From: an uncultured Bizionia sp.
GTDB taxonomy: Bacteria > Bacteroidota > Bacteroidia > Flavobacteriales > Flavobacteriaceae
Reading direction: 5' to 3'
Assembly (NCBI GenBank): GCA_947496215.1
Contig: CANMCF010000006.1
Location: 62,001-126,000 of the forward strand
Length of the DNA stretch: 64,000 nucleotides
Shown: one piece after another, positions 37,096 to 45,928 of the stretch
How positions within the stretch are numbered: position 1 is the first letter of the stretch
How the letters are laid out: the number at the start of each line of letters is the position of its first letter
Position numbers and translations under genes: made by a program
The notes under the pieces: generated by a model
What the model was told of the DNA's origin: nothing
Seen by the model: the letters and a program-made list of their open reading frames with translations, nothing else
Database searches by the model: none

Positions 37096-37139
37096 AAAAA
37101 GACTGCATTCGATTTTTAAAAATCGAATGCAGTCTTTTT
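37096..37139 (+). terminator. Terminator of carB
   Basis: A long, almost perfect palindrome centred near 37117 with A- and T-runs on its edges lies 30 bases past the carB stop. Confidence 0.9.
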
Positions 37140-37251
37140 GCTTTTCAGAATATTCATTTTATGCAACAATGAAACTTGAATGAAGGAAGTTGTTTCGAGT
37201 TGATTTCTGAATGATGTCATTGATATTGTCTTGTCAGTATCGTTGTAAAAC

Positions 37252-37282
37252 AAAAAAAGGATTGCGCTAACAATCCTTTTTT
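37252..37282 (-). terminator. Terminator of T9SS adhesin gene
   Basis: A stem (37252-37264 with 37271-37282) with a T-run on the minus strand lies about 28 bases past the adhesin stop at 37311. Confidence 0.8.
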
Positions 37283-37310
37283 CAATAAACAATATTCCTT
37301 TAAGCAAATA

Positions 37311-39959
37311 TTATTTTTTAATGATTCTAAAAGTTCCTTCAGTGTTATTGGTACTTGCCTTTACGAAATAAACCCCACTACTTAAATCAGAGAAATCCAA
37401 TTGGTACTTGTTGAAGTTGGGAGTTGCCACTTTTACGGTTTGCCCCAAGGCATTGATTACCTTTAAACTATCTATCCTGCTTTTTGCTGAAACATTTAAA
37501 ACATTTTTTACGGGATTAGGGTAAAAAGTAAAGTTTTTTTCGTCTTCTATATCTTCAACGTTCAAGGTTGAGTAGGTTAATATTTTAAAGTTATCGATGA
37601 AAAAATCATAATCCACCACATCGTCTATGCTTCCATCGCTAGCCCAAAAGGCGAATTTGGTAGTAGAAGAGGTGTATCCAGCTAAATCATATATCTTGGT
37701 TTCTCCCAAATTTGAGGGACTATTTGATGTATTGAATGTTTCCAAGTTAATCCAATTGACTCCATTGTCATTGGAAATTAATACCTGTACTTCATCGTCA
37801 CTACCCATATTCGAATGATTGGTTGTATTCCACTGGGTAATTCCTACATCGAAAACTAAACCATAATCTCCAGCAGACAAGTCGAATACAGGAGAAACCA
37901 ACCAATCTTTTTGTCCAGCAGAGTACAAATTTATTTTTGCAGCACCTGCTGAGCCTACATTTAAAAAACCATCACTTGTCCAACTCCCTTCCTGCTCATT
38001 AGGCCCTTCTGCTATACTAGAATTGTTCCCCTCTATCCAACAGGATTGAACACCATAAACTTGAAAGTCATATTCATATTCCGGTGTAAAGGCATCGCAT
38101 TTCGTCCTAAAGTAATGTGGCCCAGCCCACGAACTATAATTCGCTCCTCCACAAGTGACTCTTACATAGAATTCGTAGCTTGTATTTGGAACCAATGAGG
38201 AAATGGAGTGTGGAATTGTACCACCAATTGGCGTTCCTGCTCCTGTGGGCGTACCAGACCCATAAGGCTGCACTATAACCTCCCAGTCCGTCTCTAATCC
38301 TGTTATCGTAGCCCAGTCTAGTATCGCACTTGTGTTGGTAATGGCAGATGTGGTCAATATGCCTGGCTCATGGCATGTAGGTACCGATCTTACATTGAAG
38401 TTGTCTACGAAAAAGTCGTACTGCTCTGAGTCAATAATGGTTCCTTCATTCACCCAAAAGGCAAATTTTGTGGTAGAGGAGGTATAGGCAGCTAGATTGT
38501 ATACTTCTACCTGGCCCAGATGTGATGGTGTATTTGTTGCGTTGAATGTTTCTAGACTAATCCAGTTTGCTCCATCGTCGTTGGATATCAATACCTGGAT
38601 CTCATCATCGCTACCCATGTTTGAAGAATTGGTCGTATCCAATCCAGTAAGTCCAACATCATACCTTAATTCATATCCTCCAGCAGATAGATCAAATGTG
38701 GGAGAAACCAACCAATCTCTATCTCCAGCACCATTGATGACTATTTTTGCCGCTCTTGAATAATTGTATGCATTTAAAAAGTCATCGGTTGTCCAATTCC
38801 CATTTTGTCCATTTGGTCCATCAATTACGAATGTGTCATTTCCCTCTGCCCAACAGAAATCAAAACTATAAGACTGGAAGCCATATGCATACTCCGGTAC
38901 AAAAGGCCCACATTTTGTCCTAAAGTATTGTGGTCCGGCCCAAGAGCTATAATTACCTTCTCCGCAATTGGTTCTTATGTAAAATTCGTAGTTTGTATTT
39001 GGAATCAACGATGTTGCGTTATGGGAAACTGTTCCTCCTATAGGTGTTCCTGCACCAGAAGGTATGCCAGAGTAGCTGGTTTGAACCACGATTTCCCAAT
39101 CTGTTTCCATTCCTGTTGCCAAAGTCCAGCTGATAACAGCGCTCGTAGTAGTTATATCTGTTGCCGTTAAGGACTCAGGTTCAAAACATACAGTATTGGT
39201 AATCGAAAAATTATCGATGAAAAAATCATAATCTTGTGAGTCATCTATACTACCATCACTAGCCCAAAAAGCGAATCTAGTCGTAGTAGAGGTGTAAGCA
39301 GATAAATCATATGCCTTTTCTTCACCTAAATGAGAGGGTATGTTTGAATTATTGAAGGTTTCCAAACTAATCCAACTAGCTCCATCGTCGTTGGATATCA
39401 ATACCTGTACCTCGTCATCACTACCCATACTTGAATAATTGGTAGTATTCCATTGAGTAACTCCGACATCAAAAATTAAATAATAATTCCCTGCGGACAA
39501 ATCTAATGTAGGTGAAACCAACCAATCTTTCTGTCCAGCAGAATACAAATTTATTTTTGCAGCCCCTACAGAACCTGCATTTAAAAAACCATCGCCTATC
39601 CAACTTCCATCCTGGCCATTAAACCCTTCCGCTATGCTAGTATTGTCACCTTCTGCCCAACAGATGTCTATATAGTTGGAAAAATCAAAATCATAATTGG
39701 GTACGATGACTTCACAATTTGCAGAAGCTTTATGATGTAGTTCCAACGAGTCAGAAAATTTGAGATTGTCTTCACCTTGGTTGGTCACCTCAAGAAAATT
39801 CCCCCGTTTTGAATGCGAAGAGATCAATTCCGTTTGAATCGTTGGCCCATTGGTCTCCACAGGGGCTTTTGATTCAATATTGATATTTGATGAATTGTGG
39901 TGTGCAATCGATTTGGAGACTCCAAACAATACAACGATTAGTAGTAGTTTTTTTTTCAT
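37311..39959 (-). CDS. Secreted adhesin-like protein with three choice-of-anchor J domains and T9SS tail
   Basis: This 882-residue protein has a signal peptide (residues 1-19) and three copies of a roughly 180-residue domain containing the pattern W..G...DGFLN.G...AAKI..Y.AG.KDWLVSP.LDLSAG and FAFWASDGSIDD.DYDFFIDNF (about 84-262, 350-530 and 620-795). This domain is the MAM-like 'choice-of-anchor J' or cleaved-adhesin unit. Two fibronectin type III domains (about 263-350 and 531-620) separate the copies, with the Fn3-like YEFYIRTNCGEGNYSSWAGP motif. A T9SS type A tail ends in YFVKASTNNTEGTFRIIKK. The first and third copies resemble each other more than the middle one. Ligand unknown. Confidence 0.87.
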   Translation of the reverse strand: MKKKLLLIVVLFGVSKSIAHHNSSNINIESKAPVETNGPTIQTELISSHSKRGNFLEVTNQGEDNLKFSDSLELHHKASANCEVIVPNYDFDFSNYIDICWAEGDNTSIAEGFNGQDGSWIGDGFLNAGSVGAAKINLYSAGQKDWLVSPTLDLSAGNYYLIFDVGVTQWNTTNYSSMGSDDEVQVLISNDDGASWISLETFNNSNIPSHLGEEKAYDLSAYTSTTTRFAFWASDGSIDDSQDYDFFIDNFSITNTVCFEPESLTATDITTTSAVISWTLATGMETDWEIVVQTSYSGIPSGAGTPIGGTVSHNATSLIPNTNYEFYIRTNCGEGNYSSWAGPQYFRTKCGPFVPEYAYGFQSYSFDFCWAEGNDTFVIDGPNGQNGNWTTDDFLNAYNYSRAAKIVINGAGDRDWLVSPTFDLSAGGYELRYDVGLTGLDTTNSSNMGSDDEIQVLISNDDGANWISLETFNATNTPSHLGQVEVYNLAAYTSSTTKFAFWVNEGTIIDSEQYDFFVDNFNVRSVPTCHEPGILTTSAITNTSAILDWATITGLETDWEVIVQPYGSGTPTGAGTPIGGTIPHSISSLVPNTSYEFYVRVTCGGANYSSWAGPHYFRTKCDAFTPEYEYDFQVYGVQSCWIEGNNSSIAEGPNEQEGSWTSDGFLNVGSAGAAKINLYSAGQKDWLVSPVFDLSAGDYGLVFDVGITQWNTTNHSNMGSDDEVQVLISNDNGVNWINLETFNTSNSPSNLGETKIYDLAGYTSSTTKFAFWASDGSIDDVVDYDFFIDNFKILTYSTLNVEDIEDEKNFTFYPNPVKNVLNVSAKSRIDSLKVINALGQTVKVATPNFNKYQLDFSDLSSGVYFVKASTNNTEGTFRIIKK

Positions 39960-40252
39960 TAGTTCTTTGTTAATATTTATAAGTTTTGTTAAGTGGAAGT
40001 GATTTGTTTTTTTTGCAAACCTATATTCTTAACTATTGGGATGTCTCACCCAAAAGAGGTGATTTTTTATGTTTTTATAAGTTATTGTCTATTTAGGGTG
40101 TTGATTTATTTAGATACTCTCTGCCTGTGATAACTGCTATTTGAGGGAAGCGAAAAGCTGAGTTTTGTTGTCGCATTTTCTCGTAAGTGTGCCCATCATA
40201 TTGGCTTATTTTAGTAGCTTGCATTAGATTATTAATCCATATAAATCATACA
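39960..40252. other. Divergent intergenic region
   Basis: About 290 bases between divergent secreted-protein genes. A TAGGTTTG -7-like motif on the minus strand (40016-40023) may serve the adhesin gene, but the nearest possible TTG is 27 bases further. No gene is visible. Confidence 0.45.
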
Positions 40253-41074
40253 ATGAAAAAATTACTTCCCTTGACTTTTATTTTAATGCTATTTCAAGGC
40301 ATTTGCGCACAAACGACAACCACCAGCAATGCAGCTGTTTTCGATGGCGACAATGTTGTTGGAAGCGATCCCATAGTTGAATTTGGAAAGGCTTCCAATG
40401 GAGGCACGTATAAGTTCAGTTCAAAAATTTCTGGTAGTGGAGGTGAAATACATCATGCTTTTTATGACGCCAATAATTTAGCTAGAAATTCTTATGTAGC
40501 TTATGATACTGCAAACGTAATAACCTATTCAGGTATTAATGGAGGGTATTTTTATCAATTGTTCGACTTGCCTAATGGTACATTCATGTCTTTAACTAAT
40601 TCTAAATCTCAATTGGTAATTGGAGCGGATGTAGCATGGGGGGCGTCACATAAATTTATCGTGAACTCTGGGAACTCATTTTTTGATGGTAATGTAGGGA
40701 TCGGTACCGAGTCGTTTGTGGATGCCAATGATAACCTGGAATACAAGTTGTCTGTAGAAGGCAAGGTGAGGGCACACGAAATAAAGGTATATACCACTTG
40801 GGCGGACTATGTATTTGAAGACGATTATGATCTGCCTAGTTTGGAAGAAGTGGAAGAACACATAAAAACAAAAGGGCATCTCAAGGACATTCCAAGTGCA
40901 AAAGAGGTTGATGAGAATGGCATTGAAGTGGGAGAAATGAACAAGTTGCTTTTGCAAAAAATAGAGGAATTGACTTTGTATGTGATTGAACAAAACAAGG
41001 AGATGTCTATAATGAAAGCCCAATTGGAAGCCTTGGAATCCAAAAAAGAGTGTGTATCCGAATCAAAGCGTTAG
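40253..41074 (+). CDS. Secreted tail-fibre-like protein with coiled-coil C-terminus
   Basis: The 273-residue protein has a signal peptide (to GICAQ) and a variable middle that ends with DGNVGIGTESF, followed by a conserved region: YVFEDDYDLPSLEEVEEHIK, HLKDIPSAKEVDENGIEVG and MNKLLLQKIEELTLYVIEQN. This C-terminal pattern is frequent in Bacteroidota proteins annotated as tail-fibre or S74-chaperone-like; the last part is a short coiled coil. No prophage genes are nearby and a signal peptide is present, so I read it as a secreted trimeric surface protein and not a phage fibre. The start at 40253 is preferred over an upstream ATG at 40187 because the signal peptide begins there. Confidence 0.7.
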   Translation: MKKLLPLTFILMLFQGICAQTTTTSNAAVFDGDNVVGSDPIVEFGKASNGGTYKFSSKISGSGGEIHHAFYDANNLARNSYVAYDTANVITYSGINGGYFYQLFDLPNGTFMSLTNSKSQLVIGADVAWGASHKFIVNSGNSFFDGNVGIGTESFVDANDNLEYKLSVEGKVRAHEIKVYTTWADYVFEDDYDLPSLEEVEEHIKTKGHLKDIPSAKEVDENGIEVGEMNKLLLQKIEELTLYVIEQNKEMSIMKAQLEALESKKECVSESKR

Positions 41075-41311
41075 TTATTTGGTATATGATTTTTAAAGTG
41101 AAGAAAAAAACAAGTGATTCAATTAGAGTTTCTTGTCGTTTAAAACCCTGTTTTTTCTACAAAAAAAGTAGGGTTTTATAACTGTATGCTGTTATATATA
41201 CAAACTAAAAAAATCTTAAAGAGTATTATATGTGCAAAAAAAACAGTAAATTTACTAGTATGTATAATATAAAAGATCTAGCTATTGAATAAAATTACAT
41301 CCCCCAATTGT

Positions 41312-41833
41312 ATGACAAAGAAATTATTACTGCTCTTCGTGGTAACCTTATCCTGTACCTCATTATTTGCCCAAAAAGATGTTTTCGATATCAGTCGATC
41401 TGGTACCGTGGAAGAACTGGAGCAACTATACAAAGAAAAACCGGAGATCATTAATACCAAGAATGAAACAGGTTATACCCCTTTGGTCTTGGCCTCATAC
41501 AGTGGGAACGAAGAAGTCGTTTCCTTTTTGGCGGACAAGGTGGATAACATTGATGGAGCCTCTACCTATGGCACACCATTGATGGCAGCCGTCTTCAAAG
41601 GGTATATTAAGATTGTCAGCATATTGTTGAAGTATGGTGCCAACCCGAATATGGCGGACGACAAGGGGACTACAGCGGCACATTATGCCGTAATGCTTAA
41701 AAATTACAATGTGGTAGAGCAACTTGTAAGGGCAAAGGCAAATTTCGACTTAAAAGATAATGCGGACAAATCAGCCCTGGATTATGCCAAGTCGTTTAAC
41801 GATGAAAAATTGAATAAGATATTGCAACTATAA
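41312..41833 (+). CDS. Secreted ankyrin-repeat protein
   Basis: This 173-residue protein has a signal peptide (to SLFAQ) and three to four ankyrin repeats: TGYTPLVLASYSGNEEVVSFL, STYGTPLMAAVFKGYIKIVSILLKYGANPN, DDKGTTAAHYAVMLKNYNVVEQLV and KSALDYAKSFNDEKL. Ankyrin repeats mediate protein-protein binding; a periplasmic role is inferred from the signal peptide. The start at 41312 gives a correct signal peptide; a TTG at 41285 in the same frame is less likely. The DOMON/T9SS gene starts 11 bases after the stop, so the two are probably one transcript. Confidence 0.85.
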   Translation: MTKKLLLLFVVTLSCTSLFAQKDVFDISRSGTVEELEQLYKEKPEIINTKNETGYTPLVLASYSGNEEVVSFLADKVDNIDGASTYGTPLMAAVFKGYIKIVSILLKYGANPNMADDKGTTAAHYAVMLKNYNVVEQLVRAKANFDLKDNADKSALDYAKSFNDEKLNKILQL

Positions 41834-41844
41834 AAACAGAAACT

Positions 41845-42645
41845 ATGAAGAAAATTACTTTTTTATTACTATTATTGATGGCTAACATAGCGTTGGCACA
41901 AACTTGGACTACGGGTGTAGTTACTTTGGATTCAGGGTCTAATTACACGGTTCAGTTCGATGTCAACACAGGGACCAATACAGTTACAATGACTATGGTT
42001 GGCCCAGATAACGTATGGTTAGGTGTTGGGCCAGGTATATCCGCTGGCAACAGTATGGGGAATTTAGATGATGATGCCATAGTATATAACAGTGCAGGAT
42101 TGCAAGATAGAAATATGCCAGCTGGATCTGGTACTCCTGCCTTGGACAATTCTGGGTCTCCAATAGATGAATGGACATTGGTAAGTGACAATGTTTCTGG
42201 AGGGATGGTAACTGTGGTAGCTACAAGAGCTATAAACACAGGAGATTCCGAGGATTTTGTTTTCCCTACTTCAGCACAGTCATTGCCGATTTTATGGGCA
42301 CATGGAGATGGTTCTACGACTTTCGGGTACCATGGAGGTGCTAATAAAGGAGGAGTAGTAGCCAACCTTACCTTGGGTACACCAGACTTCGATTCTGAAT
42401 TGAAGGAATTTTCAATCTACCCGAATCCAGGTGCATCAACTATGAATATAGGATTGCCTAGTTTGGTTGAAGGTGGTTTGGAGCTTGAAGTGTACGATGT
42501 ATTGGGGAAGAAAGTATATTCGGATCATTTGAGTACTTTGTCTTCTAGCGTAAACATTTCCAAATGGAATAGCGGAATGTTTTTGGTAAAGTTGACATCA
42601 ACACAAGGAGACATATCTCTAACCAAGCGTTTTGTAAAGCTGTAA
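41845..42645 (+). CDS. DOMON-like secreted protein with T9SS tail
   Basis: The 266-residue protein has a signal peptide (to IALAQ), a beta-sandwich region with DNVWLGVGPGISAGNSMG and DDDAIVYNSAGLQDRNM, and a histidine in LPILWAHGDGSTTFGYHG. This matches the DOMON fold, which binds haem or sugars in secreted redox proteins. A T9SS type A tail follows (IYPNPGASTMNIGLPSL and the final LTKRFVKL). It is likely co-transcribed with the ankyrin gene. The convergent operon beyond (YceI, cytochrome c) suggests a shared periplasmic redox theme, but that link is inference. Confidence 0.78.
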   Translation: MKKITFLLLLLMANIALAQTWTTGVVTLDSGSNYTVQFDVNTGTNTVTMTMVGPDNVWLGVGPGISAGNSMGNLDDDAIVYNSAGLQDRNMPAGSGTPALDNSGSPIDEWTLVSDNVSGGMVTVVATRAINTGDSEDFVFPTSAQSLPILWAHGDGSTTFGYHGGANKGGVVANLTLGTPDFDSELKEFSIYPNPGASTMNIGLPSLVEGGLELEVYDVLGKKVYSDHLSTLSSSVNISKWNSGMFLVKLTSTQGDISLTKRFVKL

Positions 42646-42673
42646 TAACAGACTAAATCAAATAACAAAATAT

Positions 42674-42717
42674 AAAAAGGCCTTTGCCGCTATCAGTAGC
42701 GTCGAAGGCTTTTTTTT
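42674..42717 (+). terminator. Terminator of DOMON gene
   Basis: An imperfect inverted repeat with a TCAG loop (centred near 42695) is followed by an eight-T run, about 30 bases past the stop. Confidence 0.75.
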
Positions 42718-42924
42718 GTGGTGATGTGATTGTGACAACAAGAAAGACATTTGAGCTCTTATAGCATCTCTAATGGCTGTTCTAACTATTGTAAACTTTT
42801 GGATTCGAATTGGACGATGAAGTGATTGGGTTTCTTTACAGGGCATTGCAATGGGTGTTTTTTAGGTTTTTTTGTCGAGGAGGCACTGAGGTGTCAAAAG
42901 AACAGGAAGCTGTATCATAGGCAA
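42718..42924. other. Intergenic spacer between two terminators
   Basis: About 200 bases between terminators of convergent transcripts. A 62-residue minus frame here has no family resemblance or plausible start context and I do not call it a gene. Confidence 0.45.
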
Positions 42925-42964
42925 TAAAAAAGCCTCCAATGACACTTTATAGGTCATTGAAGGC
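42925..42964 (-). terminator. Terminator of YceI operon
   Basis: A 12-bp stem with one G-T pair (42932-42943 with 42953-42964) is followed on the minus strand by a T-run, about 28 bases past the YceI stop. Confidence 0.8.
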
Positions 42965-42991
42965 AATATGTCGTTAGAAACGTGTTGTTTC

Positions 42992-43543
42992 TTATTTCTT
43001 GTTCAACTTGAAATCAAAGCCCACATCCACATTTTTGGACAGTTTGTTGCTTACCACTTTGGGGATTTCTATGGCAAAGTCCGATACTTCTACAGTGAAG
43101 GTGCCAGAGATTGATATGACGCCATCTACCATTGCGATGGATAGCTCCTGATTTGTCAATGTCTTCGTTTCTCCATGGAACGTCAATTTGCCCGTAAAGG
43201 AATGCTTGGTTGCGGTTTCTCCAAGTTTGGAACTGTCAAAATCGGAGATGGTACCTTTGAAGGTAGCCTTTGGAAAATCATCGGAATCGGCATAGTTCTC
43301 ATTGAAATGCTCTTCCATCAGTGCGTTTTTAAAACGAAAACCCTTTACTAGTACCAGTGCTGCAAACTCTCCGTTGGATGTGTTCAATATGGCGGTGGTC
43401 GACTCGTTTTTTGCCTTTACTTCCTCAAAGGAAGGAACCGAAGCTTCAAAGGTCGTTAGTCCGGTTTTTGTGAAATACTTGTTTTGGGCGATGGCACTCG
43501 TACCTATCAATACCATGGCCAGTAATACAAATGTTTTTTTCAT
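42992..43543 (-). CDS. YceI-family periplasmic protein
   Basis: The 183-residue protein has a signal peptide (to TSAIAQ) and a lipocalin-like YceI domain: FEASVPSFEEVKAKN, HFNENYADSDDFPKATFKG, KHSFTGKLTFHGETKTL and a final VGFDFKLNKK. YceI proteins bind polyisoprenoid lipids in a barrel cavity. It is the last gene of a four-gene operon starting at 45220, with a 49-base gap after the cytochrome gene. The presence with cytochrome c and a DUF5777 barrel suggests a role in quinone or isoprenoid-linked redox, but that is inference. Confidence 0.9.
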   Translation of the reverse strand: MKKTFVLLAMVLIGTSAIAQNKYFTKTGLTTFEASVPSFEEVKAKNESTTAILNTSNGEFAALVLVKGFRFKNALMEEHFNENYADSDDFPKATFKGTISDFDSSKLGETATKHSFTGKLTFHGETKTLTNQELSIAMVDGVISISGTFTVEVSDFAIEIPKVVSNKLSKNVDVGFDFKLNKK

Positions 43544-43592
43544 AACGTGGTTTTTTTATTTGTTAATAATCAAATAGCTTGCCAAAGATCAT

Positions 43593-43964
43593 TTAATCCT
43601 CCAGTAGTCCGTCTGCTTGCCATTGCACAACCAAATCTATCAGGTTTTGTGGCATTCTGGGACCACCCAATGGCATGGCTCCAGCTTCTCCTGCTTGCGC
43701 AGAAATACGAGGTATGAGATTGTTGTTGTTAACGCGATCCTTTACGTTGTCGTATGTAATCAAAGGGGTGGAAGCTCCATTTACTGGAGGGTTGCTATGG
43801 CAACCAATGCAATTGTTGTCTATGATGGTCTTTATGTTGTCCGTGTAGGTTACGGATACGGTAGGATCTATTATCACTGGTTCCGTCAAATCATTTTCGC
43901 TTGCATTGTCACAGCTCATGAAAGCCAGTAGGGCAATATATATTATGTAGGTTGTTCTTTTCAT
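43593..43964 (-). CDS. Small c-type cytochrome lipoprotein
   Basis: This 123-residue protein has a lipoprotein signal (lipobox AFMSC, Cys about residue 18) and one haem c attachment site, NNCIGCHSNPP (about residue 51). A distal methionine ligand is plausible in AGAMPLGGPRMPQNL (about 94-108). It would be anchored in the periplasm or outer membrane and carry one electron. The stop-to-start distances (11 bases to DUF5777, 49 to YceI) support an operon. Confidence 0.9.
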   Translation of the reverse strand: MKRTTYIIYIALLAFMSCDNASENDLTEPVIIDPTVSVTYTDNIKTIIDNNCIGCHSNPPVNGASTPLITYDNVKDRVNNNNLIPRISAQAGEAGAMPLGGPRMPQNLIDLVVQWQADGLLED

Positions 43965-43975
43965 CTGTTTTTTAC

Positions 43976-44824
43976 TTAGAAGTTTCTGCTTAGGTTAAAT
44001 CCAAAAAAAATGTCGCCATCACCCCAGTCTCCTGTGGCCTGACCTAGAAATCCATTGGCATTCATGGCTTGGGCGTTGCTCAAATGCATTTGGAAGACGT
44101 GTCCGCCAGTTTCCAAGTCGAAACCTATGGATAGTGGATTTTTAAAAGGAGAGCTTCCTGCTCTGTTTAAATGCAACCCATAGTCGGCATTTACAGACCA
44201 TCGCTTGCCTAACTTGTAACGTCCTCCCATACCCAAGGCAAATTGGGAATTGTTTTGGTCATCGTTAACAACGAAGTTGTCATGGAAAAATGTTGGAGCA
44301 AATTCCAAAGACAATGTTTTGCTTACTTTTCTAGCAATCAACAGTTGGGCGGTGTAACCAATGCGATGCTTGAATTCCAACTTGGGTAGATTGGACTTGT
44401 CCAAGGCTGTATTGATGAAGGCGGAATTGTAACCGACCACGGTAAAGGGAAAACCGTTTTCTTGTTGCCTTGTCAGCCTATATTTTAAGGAAGCTTCATA
44501 TATTTTTTGAAATGAACTTCTGGAGACACTGATGTTTAAATTGTCTGTAAGGCCATAGATGAAATTTAACCGCGTAACGGCATCATCTAGTCCAAAAAAG
44601 CTGTCAAAACCGTTTTCGATACTTCCAAACCTGTGGGAAACCACAAATGTGAGTTCTTTTTTGGCTACTAGCTTGGTAGACTCGAAATTCACGATTTTCA
44701 AACCTTTGAAAGTTGCGGATGCATAATTGTCTTCGACGACATCCGAATCTATTTCATCCAATAAATCATCTTGGGCAAAGAGCATTAGTGGGAGACATAG
44801 AAAAATAAAAAATAATTGCTTCAT
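43976..44824 (-). CDS. DUF5777-family outer-membrane beta-barrel protein
   Basis: The 282-residue protein has a signal peptide (to MLFAQ), then a run of beta strands typical of a small outer-membrane barrel, with family-specific LTFVVSHRFGSIENGFDSFFGLD (in part), SLKYRLTRQ and HVFQMHLSNAQAMNANGFLGQ. Its end, DIFFGFNLSRNF, has the aromatic C-terminal residue of outer-membrane proteins. DUF5777 proteins are usually beside cytochrome or YceI genes, as here. No biochemical role is established. The next gene upstream stops 9 bases before its start. Confidence 0.87.
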   Translation of the reverse strand: MKQLFFIFLCLPLMLFAQDDLLDEIDSDVVEDNYASATFKGLKIVNFESTKLVAKKELTFVVSHRFGSIENGFDSFFGLDDAVTRLNFIYGLTDNLNISVSRSSFQKIYEASLKYRLTRQQENGFPFTVVGYNSAFINTALDKSNLPKLEFKHRIGYTAQLLIARKVSKTLSLEFAPTFFHDNFVVNDDQNNSQFALGMGGRYKLGKRWSVNADYGLHLNRAGSSPFKNPLSIGFDLETGGHVFQMHLSNAQAMNANGFLGQATGDWGDGDIFFGFNLSRNF

Positions 44825-44833
44825 GGTTTTTGT

Positions 44834-45220
44834 TTAGTTTTTAATACTACATTGATCTAATTTAACAAGTTCCAACAGGTCGTCATAGCCAATGAAACGG
44901 CCTTTGATTGTCAGCTTGTCGTCTATTTTGAGTTTAGTAGTCTCATAACCTTCACTCAAATTACAAAAAATGGTGTTGTTTAATGTAACGTCGGTTTTTG
45001 TGATTTCTGTTATGGCTCCATTTATCTCTAGGGTTTTGTTTAAATACTTGGTTTCAGCCGTTGTGGAATTGTCTTGAAACTCTTTGTTGATGGCCTCGGA
45101 AGTTACAACGAATTCCGGTTTTTCAGTTTCGATGTCCCGGTGATCCTGGTAAATGTAACTGTAACCGAAATAGGCCCCTAAAATGATTATTAGAAGGATA
45201 ATCCAATATTTTTTTTTCAT
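44834..45220 (-). CDS. Membrane-anchored OB-fold (tRNA_anti-like) protein
   Basis: This 128-residue protein has one N-terminal transmembrane segment (residues 5-22, IILLIIILGAYFGYSYIY) and a periplasmic OB-fold domain with YLNKTLEINGAITEITKTDV, TTKLKIDDKLTIKGRFIGYDDL and LVKLDQCSI. These are typical of the tRNA_anti-like family, which despite its name is usually extracytoplasmic. It is the first gene of the operon of DUF5777, cytochrome c and YceI proteins. No transcriptional signal is clear upstream. Confidence 0.8.
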   Translation of the reverse strand: MKKKYWIILLIIILGAYFGYSYIYQDHRDIETEKPEFVVTSEAINKEFQDNSTTAETKYLNKTLEINGAITEITKTDVTLNNTIFCNLSEGYETTKLKIDDKLTIKGRFIGYDDLLELVKLDQCSIKN

Positions 45221-45293
45221 AGCTTTTTGTTTTGAATTAAATCAATGACAAAATAGATAAAAAAATCTAAGGTTTTGGATGAAATGAAAAAAA

Positions 45294-45854
45294 TTACAAG
45301 TGGTAATTGTCTGGCAATTCTATTTTGACTTTGTAGCCTTCCAGTTGGGTCATATAATCCTTGAAGGAAAAGTTTTGGTGGTCGAATTCCAATTGACGTT
45401 GCTTTTTGGTTTCTGCCCGTTTCAACGATTTCAAAAAACGTTTAACCTCCGACTTGTCATTGAGGATCAATCCAGGGACATCAACGGATTTGCCCTCTTC
45501 GTTCTTGGCCACCATCGTAAAGTATGAGGAGTTGCAATGTTTTGTCTTTCCAGATTGAATGTGCTCGGCCTCAACTCGGATACCTACGACCATGGACGTC
45601 TTGCCAACATAGTTTACAGATGCTTTCATCGTAACCAGTTCCCCAACCTCGATGGGATTTAAAAAATCGACGGTATCTACTGAAGCGGTTACACAGTATG
45701 TTTTGGAATGTTTGGATGCACATGCAAATGCAATTTGATCCATGAGATTGAGAATGTAACCACCGTGTATCTTGCCGCTGAAGTTGGAATGCGATGGCAA
45801 CATCAATTCCGAAATACTGATGCGTGAGGCATCTACCGTCTTGTATGTGTTCAT
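45294..45854 (-). CDS. Acyl-CoA thioesterase (hot-dog fold)
   Basis: This 186-residue cytoplasmic enzyme hydrolyses acyl-CoA to free acid and CoA. It shows the hot-dog motifs NFSGKIHGGYILNLMDQIAF (about residues 24-43), CVTASVDTVDFLNPIEVGELV and NSSYFTMVAKNEEGK, typical of YciA/ACOT-type thioesterases. It ends in a helical extension with FLKSLKRAETKKQRQ. It lies on the same strand as RmuC, 75 bases after that gene's stop, and may share its promoter. Confidence 0.9.
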   Translation of the reverse strand: MNTYKTVDASRISISELMLPSHSNFSGKIHGGYILNLMDQIAFACASKHSKTYCVTASVDTVDFLNPIEVGELVTMKASVNYVGKTSMVVGIRVEAEHIQSGKTKHCNSSYFTMVAKNEEGKSVDVPGLILNDKSEVKRFLKSLKRAETKKQRQLEFDHQNFSFKDYMTQLEGYKVKIELPDNYHL

Positions 45855-45928
45855 ATGAGTGTCGTATTTGGAGAGTTGTCTTCTGGGTTATGATCTATGT
45901 AAATTCATTGACAGAAATCGACTCTCGA

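Noticed and set aside
40253-41074. Prophage tail fibre
   Set aside because: A signal peptide is present and no phage structural or integrase gene is nearby.
42658-42846. Minus-strand 62-residue open frame between two terminators
   Set aside because: No family resemblance, it overlaps a terminator hairpin, and it has no start context.
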